A DNA stretch of 64,000 nt, from the NCBI GenBank assembly GCA_031002005.1, contig JARYHS010013631.1, positions 69,127,832 to 69,191,831 on the forward strand. The letters run 5' to 3'. Source of the stretch: Vandiemenella viatica. Taxonomy: Eukaryota; Arthropoda; Insecta; Orthoptera; Morabidae. The notes below the pieces were generated by a model. That model did no database searches, was not told the DNA's origin, and worked only from the letters and a program-made list of their open reading frames with translations. Shown piece by piece: positions 23,678-35,303 of the stretch; the first letter of the stretch is position 1; every line of letters starts with the position of its first letter. A program made the translations under genes and the position numbers.

Positions 23678-25619
23678 CTGAAATAAAGATGCAACACCAG
23701 ACAGACCAGCAACTAATGCCACAGTAGCTGAAGGATGAAACTGCACAGATCTGATAACAGGTCCTTCAGTGTATGTATCCCTATTAAGATCTTTCAAACG
23801 TTTCAACTCTATTCTTCCCCTATGTAGCACAGATGATTTCTTAGACAGGAAGTTGCCACAATGCTGCAAAAAGGAAGCAACATTAATTTAAAAATTTATT
23901 CAAACACAATTTAAAAAGTTATAAAAATGCACAACCAACCTGCAGCAATTCATTGTCTGATTCGTCATCTGAATCAGTGTTTCTTGCTTTTCTGCCAAGT
24001 TCTGCCCATTTTGGAACACCCATTATTGACTCAAACTTGCGCTTCAGGACATTCGTGTATTCATCTGATGATGTTCCAGGTATTGCCAGTTTTCGACCTT
24101 GACTCGCTAAAGCATCCTTCACACTAAAACAGTTTTAAAAGGATCTATGACTGAGATAGAAACATTTTTACAATTGTGTTTAGAGTCTTACTCAAAAATA
24201 TGAATAAGGTAGGGAAAAAACCTCTATTCATGTGATAAATAACTAAACGCAAGAATGAATTATGTTAGAGTCACAAGATGCAGATTCTAATAAAGCAAAT
24301 TGTCAGCAGATTTCTAAAGGCTTACCAAATATCAGTGTCATCATCATCATGCCATGCAGGATGTCTCTGAGGTGATGCAAGGGTATCTGACATAGCTGCA
24401 CTATCTGAATCTGGACTTGTATCACCTTCATCCACGCCAGAATCTCCAAGTTCAACATCCTCGCACATTGTAATGTGATCATCGCTGGATTCCCACCTTT
24501 CAACATTCTCAATAATTTCTGAAGGATCTCCGAACACGAATCTCTCTAACCTGTAATGTTCAGAAAGAGTAAAGATATCCACAGATTAATTGATCCTAAA
24601 ACACTTTCATTTGAAACAAAGTATTTTATATATGCTGATATATATATATCAGCTACTGTCATCTTCTTAGACAACAACCAACTATTATCACATTATACAT
24701 TAGTTGCTCTCCTGGTATAGCTGTAAATAGAAAAAATGTTTGGGGTAAAATAGGTAACTGTTTACCAACAAGCACAAAACTGCAGAAGCAAAACTCAGTT
24801 ATCACCATACCTTACAAGATAAGGTACATTTTAAGAAACTATTTTGGAAATATTCAATTTCTACATAAACAAGATGAACAGCCTTTAAAGAAGCAAATAC
24901 AATATTAAAATTTAAAAAAGAGGGATGACAACAAGAAAAACAAGTCAGGAAAATTACAGAATGTAGAGCTCCCCTTAGCAATTGACTAGGGCTTCCTGCG
25001 TGACCAACTGCTTCATACTAGAAGCAATAAATCAACAAATAAGAACTTAGTCAGGAGTTTTGCTCAGCTAAATCTATCATTTCATCTAATTTGGATAAGA
25101 ATAAGACTTTGATTTTCAAAAACCTGTCCACCCTATCTCCTTATTATAAATGCTTCTTCAACCCTTAATGGACAGAACAAATATTTAGTTTCCTGATTAC
25201 ATATAGTATTTTTTTTTGCTCCAGAATAATAATTTTAATGTTGCGATATAAATGCAGCTCATGTTTGTTTTATACTGAATTCAAAAGCAAAGTTTTTATG
25301 TTATAATTCACAATGGACGAGTGGTCAGATAGAAATTTTAAACTAAATATATCATTCAAATCATTGGTTTGTAGAAAATAAACATTCCTGCTATTATCTG
25401 GGATGAGTAATGGTTTCTTTATGATCTGAGCCCAAACAGAGCAAGGCAATAACAAATAACAAACCTCCGTTCCTCCTCTTTCAATGATGCTCTTAATGGC
25501 AGATCAACATCACTACTTCCATCATGTCTCTTCATTTTCAATTCTCTTTTATATTCACCATCTTCCCCATGTTTCCGTTTCCTTGGGGTTCTCTCACCTT
25601 TTGGTCTACTCCTCAACAT
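23678..25619 (-). CDS. UTP18: UTP18 homologue, U3 snoRNP processome protein: first four coding exons
   Basis: UTP18 belongs to the nucleolar UtpB part of the small-subunit processome that cuts pre-rRNA with U3 snoRNA. Minus-strand exons 25619-25465, 24550-24326, 24123-23940 and 23863-23678 join in frame at GT/AG sites to give 250 codons. Exon 1 is basic (RPKGERTPRKRKHG). EEERR then LERFVFGDPSEI matches the family's conserved FGD element. Acidic Asp/Ser stretches, GVPKWAELG, SDDESDNELLQ and SVQFHPSATVALVAGL, the start of the WD40 propeller, follow as in the human protein (556 aa). The start ATG at 25619 follows an in-frame stop. The last visible donor (CAG|GTGAAT) shows that the gene continues left, but no further exon is found before the gap at 22354. 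Confidence 0.88.
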
Positions 25620-26279
25620 TATGGGATCTTCTTAAACTAAGAACAATAAACACAAAAATTACATCATATATCAAAAATATTTAGCACATGGCTGAACCAA
25701 ACAAAATGTCTTACATTTCAAATTTAAAGCTATCAACTAATTTTTAAAATGATGTTTATTAAAATTTTATTCAGAGAGAATACACAGCGAACTTTATTTT
25801 TCTAACAACTTTCCAAAGCAGGCCAATGACATACTCTTTTTCTCAATCACTAATGTTTGTCATTTATAATATAAATAACCGAAAAATAAATATCCTTCCC
25901 CAAACCCGGAACATCCTCCATATTTGTAGAATAGTTGATACTTACTTCTTGGACTGAACCTAATACAAAGAGAACTGGCAGCTGCCTATTTACAGCTCAA
26001 CTAACTGGTGTGCTTGAATATTCTCTAAAGTCATCTCTGCACATCTTTCTTGGTATACTTTTTTCCCAATCTAAAACCTACTTTACAATCTGCCATTACC
26101 ACACCAAATGCTCCATAGTCTAAATTTATCTACATGAGGCAGTAGCCTCTGTCCCAGTTAACACTTTATCTCTCACAACTCTCCTCCTGGTTGGATCAGT
26201 CAGCCTTTCATATACCATTTTCTACACTTGTTGCAGCCTATTTTTCCTAACACTATCAACCAAAGTACTTGAATTATTT

Positions 26280-26490
26280 TTTTTTAACTTTAAGCCTTAT
26301 TCTTGTCTAGGGAAAGGACTGGGGGCAAGTAATGGGAAGGAATTTGGCAATGATATTTTGAAGGGACCAATACAACTTTCACCTATAGTGACTTTGGGAA
26401 ACTATGGAAACCCAGAATCTGTATGGCCAGAATGGAACTTTAACCCACATCTTCCAAAATGCAGATGCTTGAATTCATTGGCCTTATTCT
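26280..26490 (-). repeat. SINE-like relic, minus strand
   Basis: Read on the minus strand, a GTGGGTTAAAGTTCC box-like stretch is followed by TTTCCCAAAGTC, CCAAATTCCTTCCCATTAC and TAAGGCTTAAAGTT, then an A tail (T run at 26278-26284). The body is similar in layout to the SINE-like elements at 12765 and 45212 and to known insect tRNA-derived SINEs. Confidence 0.45.
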
Positions 26491-27882
26491 ATACCAGTTT
26501 TATCACATTTGAAAGTGTGCCCTTTAATTAATTGTTGCAGCATTCTACATTAACCATCCCACACAGGATTCACCAAACTTCCCAATCTTATATCTGTAAA
26601 ATGTAAATCCATAAATTTTCTGAAACAAATCAAGAAGAAACTGCAAGATCTTCAGCATACATGTTACTGCTATTGCTCATAATACAGTACAACTACATCA
26701 CTCTCCTTATATAAACCACTGCCCTGCATTCTATTTTTACCTCATCACAAATACATACAACAGTGCAGGTGAGACTTTTTAAATTTTGGATTTCCAGGTC
26801 ACTACATAAGCTAATTTACATAAATACAGCACAAACATTAGAGCTTAAGCAGTTAAGTCCCAAAGAAAAATTCCTAGTCCTCACAAAGCAATGTGAAACC
26901 ATCGTAGGTGTTAGACATTCAGATAATCTATTTACTTTTCCACTAACAGCATCCCCCATTTTGTTCCCCAGTCACCTAATACTCCAATGCACCACCAGTT
27001 CTACTCATATCAACCCAACCTCACTGTATTAGTGAAAGTGTTTGTAGGTCTATACTAAACTGGATAAATCGTGCTTCTTATAATGAACTCCCAACAACTT
27101 GTTAACAAAATTCAACTCCAAAATTCTCTCTACAATTTATACACTTTTGAGTACCAGCATTACTACTTTGCTACACGTACAAGCTGACTTAATAAATATG
27201 AAAGATTCTATTGGTTTTCTTTTAATGTAAGTAAAAAATGACAGTACATGAAAAACTGTACTATTTAAGTGAAAAGTTGCTAGGTTGATATGATCCCTAG
27301 ATCAATAATATTTATACTATAACAGTTTGGGAAGGAAAAATGACAATTTTTAGTGAACTTTTGGGTCTATTGGTAATTACAATTCTGCAACATTCTTCTG
27401 CACTGACTAATGATGTCATAATACTGTACTAGTCAATAGCAGGATATTTATTAGGTTGTAAAAAAACCTGGATCATTATTTTCAAGCAGTCACTAGATTG
27501 TAATACAAACTCGACTAGCATGAAACCATTAAAATTACTTTGGAAAGTAGTTCCAGTGTTGTCTTGCATTTGACTACTGCAGTACTATGACAAATTCCTC
27601 ACAGAATCCAATCTCCAGTAATCCTGAATTTTCATCTAATGTATTGACTGTTGTGTACATTATCTTTGGCCAAAAACATTAGTGTGGAATAAATTAGTAC
27701 TGATGATATTGGATATTTCATGGAATTCTATGATTACCATGGTACCACAATTTGATGATGGATTCTAATGTATCTTGACGAGACAAATTGAAAGTGAAGA
27801 ATATTTTTTTTCTTCAATATTTCACTTGCTTCTCGAGATATCATATCTTCAAATTAAGGTAGGAATGGTACCAGCAGTACTA

Positions 27883-28075
27883 ACCTGGACCAGAAAAAGA
27901 TAATCGCCAAATCCACAAGGAACTACATGCTCAATCGCACAATAGGTGATTTTTCTTCTTCCTAGCTGTTGTGATTAGTGTGAAATATGGCCTGGACCAA
28001 AAGAAACACATAACCATAAGCACAAGGAACTAGACCTATAACTGATTTTTGACATTAGATATCTCAAGAATTAGG
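27883..28075. repeat. Two diverged ~107-bp repeat units
   Basis: CCTGGACCA(G/A)AA...CACAAGGAACTA occurs at 27884 and again at 27991. A related stretch with a TTCTTCCTA(A/G)..GTTGT core lies in the copy-B kinase intron (38318-38365). This suggests a dispersed repeat family of unknown type. Confidence 0.45.
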
Positions 28076-28604
28076 TAAGCGAGATATATAAAAAAAATTA
28101 ATCTTTACTTTCGATTTATTTTGAGAAGTAACATAGGAATTAATCATCCCATTGTACCACCACAGTTATGATAGTGCTACCCTGTTGAGAGAGAGCACTT
28201 CAGTCATACACAAGGAAGAGTGTGGAGTAAGCATTAGAAAATATTGTAATCTCTGGAATACCGTGGAAACACGTACCGCACGAACGTGTGTATTTAAATT
28301 ATAAATAAATATAGTTAATAGTTTTTGTTGTAATAGCAATTCGAAACTCTTTACTACTGTGAGTGTTTTTATTCGTGCAAACAAAAATTATTTGTGATTT
28401 AGTGCTTTGGTCTGTTCCATGTTTATTTTCTGTGTTTGTTTACATTTTTGAACACTAGGCTTAAGTTCAGATTTTTGTTAGAGAGTGTAAATATATTTAG
28501 ATAAAGCTTGCTTGTGAATTAATTTAGCTGTTTTTTGTAAGGTTAAGTACAACAAATTCTCTCTCTCGCTTTGTGTACTTTGTTGTTGTTAGTTTCTTGA
28601 AATC

Positions 28605-29546
28605 ATGAGTGAAAAGTATGGACACTGCCATAGATTTTTGAGGGTTGCAATTTTTTGCGAAGGGTGTGAGAAATGGTGTCATTGGGGACTGATTTGTAGT
28701 GGCGTCGAAAGTGGGGAAACTGAGGAGGCTCGCCCATCGTTCTGTAAAGATTGTTTCAAAAGTAGGAAGAAATTGGAGCAGGAGGTATGGATTAGTGGCC
28801 TTGAGACTGAACTGGTAGAGGCTAGAAACATTGCTGGATAGGCTGCGCAGAGATGGTTGAGAACTGGTGAAAGGGAAAATGGAAATTAGAACAAGAAGGG
28901 CTTCCGATTCTTTTGTTGTTGGAGTGCAAAATAGGTTTGCCCTGTTGCTAGAGTTAGACAGGGATGAGCCTTCTGTAGTTGTAGGTGTAGGTAATAAGCA
29001 GCAGACTTGTAGGAAAAGCTGTGTAGTTAAGTCTGGTAGGCAGGGATTAGGGAAAAAGAAAGTCTTGCTGCTAGGTAGTAGTCATGGACAAGGTGTTGGG
29101 CCATTGGTGCAAGAAAAATTAGGATCAGGTTTCCAGGTCATGAGTTTCTTCAAACCTAGTGCTAGTATTGCTCAGGTAGCAGAAGATATAGGTTCATTGT
29201 GTAAGGATTTCACAGATCAGGATCATGTAGCGATAGTGGGAGGAGCGGGAAATAGTTTGGGCAGGAATGATAGGTATAGTATCAGAGATGACCTGGAGAA
29301 AATAGCATAAGCAACATGCCACATTCGGGTCACTGTGATGTTGGTCTTGAGATGCTACGATCGGCCACAGATGAACTCTGCTGAGGCAAGTGAATCTGGA
29401 ACTGGAATGGTATCTTATGTCTGATATTGGCTCTGCCATGGGCTTGGTACCTGTAGATGCTATTGATAGGTGGGGTTATACTAGGCATAGCCTTCACCTC
29501 AATAGTAGAGGGAAGGGGTTCTTTCAGATCTCATAGCAAAACAATT
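28605..29546 (+). pseudogene. ORF1 of the CR1-like element: PHD-like zinc finger and SGNH esterase
   Basis: The start ATG at 28605 opens a 78-codon frame with IFCEGCEKWCHWGLICSG and CKDC, a PHD-like zinc-binding pattern missing one expected early Cys. After a stop, a shifted frame (to 29310) carries LLLGSSHGQG (block I nucleophile region) and VAIVGGAGNSLGRND (block III). Beyond another shift, near 29445-29525, RWGYTRHSLHLNSRGKG supplies the block V His. These are SGNH-hydrolase signatures. In CR1-like elements this ORF1 protein accompanies the RNA; its enzymatic need is unproved. Two breaks make this copy inactive. Confidence 0.8.
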
Positions 29547-29699
29547 AATTGGGGCCACAAATTCACATGAAAAGATTCCTGTTGTTAATGGTGTTAGGGC
29601 ACCTCCTTTCTTTAGATTAGGAACATGTATTAGGCAGAGAGTTTTAAAAGAAATTAGTTTAAACAATAATGAGTTTTCAGATACCAAAATTAAAAATTG

Positions 29700-30805
29700 T
29701 GTAGGGATTAATTTATTACATCAGAATATCAGAGGGTTAACAAACAAAGTGGATGAATTGCTAGTCCACATAAATGAATTAAATGAATCAATAGAATTGA
29801 TGTTTTATGCTTGCCTGAACACCACATAACTACAGGAATAGGTATGTCAAATGTAACTGACTTTACTTTAGCTTCTCATTATTGTAGAACGAACTTGGAG
29901 AAAGGAGGAGTTGTCACTTATGTTAGAAATGGTTATAGTTTTGAGGATGTAAGTATTAGCAAGTATTATGTTGATCAACATTTTGAAGCTTGTGCTATAC
30001 GGCTAAATTTCAATAATGAAATTTTCTTAATACAGAGCACCATTGGGAAACTTTTCTATTTTTATTAACCAGTTTGAACTCTGTATTAACATTTTTAAGC
30101 AGAAAAGAAGTCAACATAGTCGTATGTGGTGATAATAATGTAGATTTTCTAAATAACTTACCCTGTAAAGTCATGTTAGAATCATTAGCTAGTTCATTCA
30201 ATTTAACTCAGGTAGTTAATTTTCCAACCAGAACAATGAATAATAGTCACTCAGCTACAGCCAATGTTTTCCTAGATACCTCAAAATTCAGTTATAACAT
30301 CGAGCCATCCATCAATGGACTTTCAGATCACGATGCCCAGTTATTAACCATCAACACTTCAATAGGAACTAGTTCTAAGAGTAATGTTTTTAAACTTCAA
30401 CGTGCAATAAATGATGAGTCAGTTACTCGTTTTAGAAAGTGCCCCAATACCACAAACTGGGAACAGGTTTACAGTGCTCAAGGTATGGATGAAAAATACA
30501 ACATCTTTAGTAGTATTGTATTAAATTATTTTGAAAGTTGCTTCCCCTTGAAAAAGAGTCGTGCTTCTCGAAAAGAACAAAAACCTTGGATAATTATTGG
30601 CATTCGAACATCATGCATTTATATAAGGAAGTTTTATATTGCCTCTAAAAACAGTGAGAATGCTAATGTTAAAACACATTACAAACAGTACTGCAAATTA
30701 CTGAAAAAGGTTATTGAAGAATCTAAAAGTATGTACTACAAACTTAAAATTCATGATTCTGAAAATAAAATTAAGACAATATGGGACATTGTAAAAAGGA
30801 AATAG
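29700..30805 (+). pseudogene. ORF2 endonuclease domain (copy B)
   Basis: The QNIRGLTNKVDELL start near 29724-29765, then 29811-30068, then after a frameshift 30074-30805 with VVCGDNNVDFLN (about 30118-30153), QVVNFPTRT and LSDHDAQLL near 30320-30345. These are the hallmarks of the endonuclease that nicks target DNA for priming. Two breaks remain, fewer than in copy A. Confidence 0.82.
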
Positions 30806-30839
30806 GAAAAAGTAATCAAACAAATAATGATATTTTTAT

Positions 30840-33800
30840 CCAAAAAAATTGAGTATAATCTAATTTTTCAGTTGCTGATATATTTAATAATAATTTTTTA
30901 TCTGTTGCTGATAAATTGACTGCTAATAGCTCAGTGACACACAGTATCAATATTGTCAGAACAGGCTTCCAAGAAAGATTTAACTCTATGTCCGTAAAAT
31001 TAGCTACTCCAGAAGGAATAAGAAAAATTATCAGATCCCTTAAGAGCAAATACTAAAGTGGTTATGATGGGATTTCCAGCAGATTAATTAAATTGTGCTC
31101 CACAGAATTAAGTAATATACTAAGTTACCTGTTTAATATAGCTTTAATTGAGGGTACTTTTAAAGAAAGGCTTAAGTATGTTGTAGTTAAACCACTCTAT
31201 AAAATGGGAGATAAGGCAGCCGTATCGAATTACCGACCAATTTCATTACTAACAGCCTTCTCCAAAGTTTTTGAGAAAGCAAAGTACAACAGCGTTTATG
31301 AACACCTTAAAAATAATAATATTCTAATTAAATCACAATTTGGTTTTCAAAAGGGTCATTCAATAGAACAAGCTATATTTGCATTCATTGACAATATTTT
31401 AGAAGGAATAAATGACAAATTAACCCAGTGGGAATTTTTTGTGACTTATCTAAGGCATTTGACTGTGTAGATCATAAAATTCTGATACAGAAACTAAAGT
31501 ATTTTGGTATAGATGGCATTGTTAATAAATGGCTTAGTTCTTACCTTCTAAATAGAAAACAAAGTATCAATGGAGAATTTTATGGCTGCCTTAAAAGATC
31601 CACTGTTTTCTGAGTGGAAATTAATCAGATGTGGACTACCTCAGAATTCTATATAGGGTCACTATTGATTTTAATATATATAAATGATCTACCCTGTGTT
31701 TCATCTAAAAATTCAAAATTTGTACAATTTGCAGATGACACAAACATAGGAATTAAAAATACTCCAGATTTATCTACAGAATATATTTCAAATTATGTCT
31801 TTGAACTTATTAATAAATGGTTTACAGCTAATGGCTTGTCTTTAAACTTTGATAAAATTTAGTATATGCAATTCAGTAGAACACACAGATTAACACCAGA
31901 TATAGACATAAAATTTGCAGGCCAGTCCATTCAAGAGGTAGAGAGTGTGAAATTTCTAGATATTGATCACAATTTAAATTGGAAAGTACATGTTTCTAAC
32001 TTATTAAAGCGATTGGGTGCAACCACATTTGCAATTCGTACAATTTCAGCTATAGGTGATCTCCGTATGAGGAAGCTAGTTTATTTTTCGGGTGTACTGG
32101 AGATCGCGATTCCGGTACAATAACATTGTGTCTGCGCGGAGTGCTGACGTCACAGCTAGCTATATGTCACGTAAGTATTCAGCGCGCAGCTTTGAACGAT
32201 TCCGGTACAATAACATTGTGTCTGCGCGGAGCAATTCGATCTGAGATTTTCGATATATTTTGGATGTTGATACATATTGAGGGTATTTATAGGCGGTCAG
32301 TGTTTGGTCGGATTGCGGATGTGTTTATGTTATGATGGAGTGTTGTGTCGTGACTTGTGTTGGGTGGTAGAATTGTGAATCGATGGTATTGGTGTTGAAG
32401 ATTTTGCAAATGGGTTTCCGTTATGTGATTGAAGAGACATTGTTTGTGTATTTAGGATGAATGTAATGAAAGTGTATGATTGTAGTTGGTTCTTTATAGT
32501 TATTGGTGTGTTTTCGGTCTTGTGTTTGTGGGAAGTTTTAGTCGTGGATTGTGGGGTATTTTATGTTGGTGAGTGTTTTGATATAAGTGTCGGTGGTTAA
32601 TGAGACATTGTGGGTTATGTGTTGTAGTTGCTTTTTTGTTTTTTAATTAGTAAGGTTAGTTGGCTACTGATACGGTAAGTGTTCATGTGTTTGTAAAAGT
32701 TAATACGTTTTTTGTTTAGTGAATTGGTAATTTTTTTCTCGTTCGTTTCTTGCGACAACGTTTTCGCGAATTTTTAATTTTTCTGGCGGAAGAAAGTTTG
32801 GTATTATTGGACATCTTAATTGTTCTAGGATTTGGCATTATTATTTTATAACGGTCTAACGGAAGATTTATTTATTAATTATTTACGAAGTAGATTTATC
32901 TGTTTTGTATTGGTGTACGTTTTATTCGTGCGTAATTTTGCAGTCGGAAAAAATGGTTTAGGGTTTATTATAAAGTAATTATTCTTTGATGATAATTCGT
33001 GTGTAGAAGTATTACAAGTATGTTATTTAATGTTGATGTAGCGGAATCGCGTTTCCAATGGAACGGAAGGTTTGAAAGTGCTTAGGATATCATGATTTTG
33101 GTGTAAAATTTTATTAGATTGCATGTGTTCTAATTTAGTTTTCAAGTGATGTTTGATTTCAAGATTGTGGTATCGTGTTATACAGTTGGGCGGGTGGGGG
33201 TTTATTGGAGATGACGATACCATTTTTTGGTTTTTACCTTTTATATTGGTTAATATATTGACTGTTTTTGTTCCCCGCCCAGATAACCCCATAGTTCCCG
33301 TGCTGTCCCGTTAGTTACATTTGTTGCTGCGTTGGATGGTGTTTACGTCATAGGCGCCATGTTATGACGTCATTGTTTTGCGCGGCGGAAAGTAGTTCTA
33401 CCGGTATCGCGTTCTCCAGTAATCCCTATTTTTCTTATTTTCACTCCTTATTGTCAAATGGAATAATATTCTGGGACAATTCTACCTACAGAGACAAAGT
33501 GTTCAGAATTCAAAAGCGTGTAATAAGAATTATGTGTGGGGTTAGCAATAGAACTTCATGTAGAGAGCTGTTCAAGAAGTTAGTATATATACACATTAAT
33601 GTCCTTTGTAGTCACAAATTATACTTTGTTTGAAACAAATAATAAAAAACACAACTATGGCACTAGAAGTAAAAATGATCTTCACAAGGATTACAAGTCA
33701 TTGTCATTTGTTCAAAAAGGGGTCCGATATTCAGGGATACATATCTTCAATAAGCTCCCAACACATATTAAATGTCTAGCAGATGATAAGAATAAATTCA

Positions 33801-33877
33801 GGAAAAAATTGAAAGAATTTTTAATTGACAACTCCTACTCTGTCGAAGAATTTATTTCTAAGGCATCTAAAAAATAA
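30840..33877 (+). pseudogene. ORF2 reverse transcriptase and C-terminus, split by a transposon (copy B)
   Basis: Blocks seen: AVSNYRPISLLTAFSKVFEK (about 31218-31277), QFGFQKGHSIEQA, DLSKAFDCVDHKI (about 31440-31478), then FVQFADDTNIGI near 31720-31755 (catalytic Asp pair) and the thumb. At 32090 the frame is split by a 1337-bp insertion and resumes at 33427 with RDKVFRIQKRVIRIMCG and GIHIFNKLPTHIK. The stop is at 33877. At least four frameshifts or stops exist besides the insertion. Confidence 0.82.
32090..33426. mobile_element. 1337-bp DNA transposon with 84-bp inverted repeats, superfamily unassigned
   Basis: The element lies in the reverse transcriptase of copy B and is absent from copy A, whose site is intact at 2503-2510. 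It is flanked by an 8-bp repeat, TATTTTTC (32082-32089 and 33427-33434). Ends start GGG and finish CCC; the first 28 bases match the inverted other end at 24 positions, and weaker matching extends to 84 bases on each side (32090-32173, 33343-33426). A TGACGTCA palindrome sits about 55 bases inside both ends. A ~35-bp unit containing ATTCCGGTACAATAACATTG recurs at about 32107 and 32197. No transposase frame is present, so it is non-autonomous. The 8-bp duplication fits hAT, P or Merlin types, but the GGG ends fit none clearly. Confidence 0.88.
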
Positions 33878-33919
33878 CTGCCAGTTGCTTGTGTAAATGT
33901 AGTTTACACAATTAATTTA

Positions 33920-34045
33920 TCATTTATGCTATGACTGTACATCTTGTGGTGTATGTATTATTTTGCTATGGAATTTTTTAATGTACCATGTATGCTATGA
34001 CTGTACATCTACTGGTGTATTTATTATTTTGTTATGCAACTGTTT
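33920..34045 (+). repeat. Two ~65-bp tandem units in the element 3' UTR (copy B)
   Basis: ATGCTATGACTGTACATCT occurs twice here against three times in copy A (3064-3255), a difference typical of unequal exchange or slippage. Confidence 0.8.
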
Positions 34046-34126
34046 ATCTGTAAATTGACAACTTTCCACATCCCACAGAGCCAGTCTCTAATATTGGGAT
34101 CAATGGGAAATGAATGTATTGTATTG

Positions 34127-35285
34127 TACAAGGGTTATTTTTGATATTATTAATTGTTTTATGAACTTTGAATTAACGTTTCATATGTACTTCCCTCTTA
34201 TAGTAACTTTGAAATAGTTTACTATGACATTCTTAGCACTTGTTCACGACTGTTATGTTCAGATACATTGTCAAATCTCCTTGATATGAAAATCATATAT
34301 ACCAGTTAAATAGTAATTACATGCATAAAATTATTCACTAAACAGTGAGTGAGGTTATTAATGAAACAACTGCAAGATCCTAAAAGTGACTATAATCTCT
34401 TATGATCTGACTTTATTTGTGAGGGTTAGTTCTGAATCCAGCATCACTTCAAAAGCTGAAGTTTCAAATCAACCTTTGAATCTGTTAAGATCATAATTAG
34501 AAATTAAGCTAAAACTTTTATTGATACCAGTTTGATAATGTAAGGTGCCAGGTTAGATAAATCTCCGAGATGGATTCAAATAGGCAATTAACAATATTCA
34601 GAATAAACAATATAGGCCTACTAAAGAAAGTATCTCCATAGACTAGGATGTTGTCCTAAAAGTTTTATACTTTAATTACACTGTAGACAGAGATAAATAT
34701 TAGACGGTTTTATCTGGCAGTTACTTTTGCAACACTGAATAAGCAGTCAGTATCAGTTAATACCGATTGCTAATTTAAAGTATTGAATAACAATACAAAT
34801 TTCAAAATGGAAAAAAATAACACAAAAGGGAAGTAACAATAACACACTTACTGCAATAACTCATACAAATTTTAAACACTCCAGCAAACATCCACACTTC
34901 TCTCAAAACAACACTATCCGCGTCCTTTAACCAGCTACAAATAAAACATTAACAGCAAACTGTTCCAAAATGACTTCGACGTAAATATCAGAGACTTTAC
35001 ATGAATTCCTGTCTACCTGATTTAAATTTTATCTCCGCAGAGCAAAATGTTGCCAACGTCAAAGATTATTGAAAACTTTACCATACAGAAAAACCACTAA
35101 GCTTGTTTCTTCATTAATGCTAGATTTTAATTACAGTTGTAGCTTTGCTTACCATCCTTTTATAAAAAAAATTATTTAAATCACTACTGGTTAATAATCA
35201 TTCAGTGGCATTACTTGTATCTTTGGTCGAATTACAAGCTTCGCTTGCGACATCTACCAAATATATAATCAACGCACAGTAGTTT
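34127..35285. other. Intergenic flank before NDP kinase copy B
   Basis: Collinear with 3341-4538 apart from small deletions. No gene or named repeat seen. Confidence 0.6.
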
Positions 35286-35303
35286 TGACGTCAGTTTATA
35301 AAA
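35286..35303 (+). promoter_or_regulatory. NDP kinase copy B core promoter: CRE-like palindrome and TATA box
   Basis: TGACGTCA (35286-35293) and TATAAAA (35297-35303) are unchanged from copy A, as is the pyrimidine-rich start zone about 20 bases downstream. The promoter therefore looks intact although the reading frame is not. Confidence 0.6.

Larger units (their letters stand above)
25620..28149. other. Intergenic region upstream of UTP18
   Basis: AT-rich, without a gene that I can support. It contains a minus-strand SINE-like relic (26280-26490) and two diverged ~107-bp units (27883-28075). The UTP18 promoter should lie just above 25620, but no clear TATA box or initiator stands out. Confidence 0.6.
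28150..34126 (+). mobile_element. CR1/Jockey-group non-LTR retrotransposon (copy B, most complete copy)
   Basis: The best copy of the first family: a 5' leader, an ORF1 with a PHD-like zinc finger and an SGNH esterase-like domain, ORF2 with endonuclease and reverse transcriptase, a C-terminal domain, a 3' UTR with two tandem units, and an end near TATTGTATTGTA at about 34120. PHD plus esterase in ORF1 is known from CR1-like elements. All frames are broken. A separate 1337-bp transposon interrupts it at 32090-33426. The 5' boundary is uncertain. Copy A corresponds from 29540 on. Confidence 0.85.

Noticed and set aside
33023..33292. An 89-codon minus-strand frame inside the 1337-bp element
   Set aside because: No domain, and explained by the C-poor, stop-poor composition of that strand; not a transposase.
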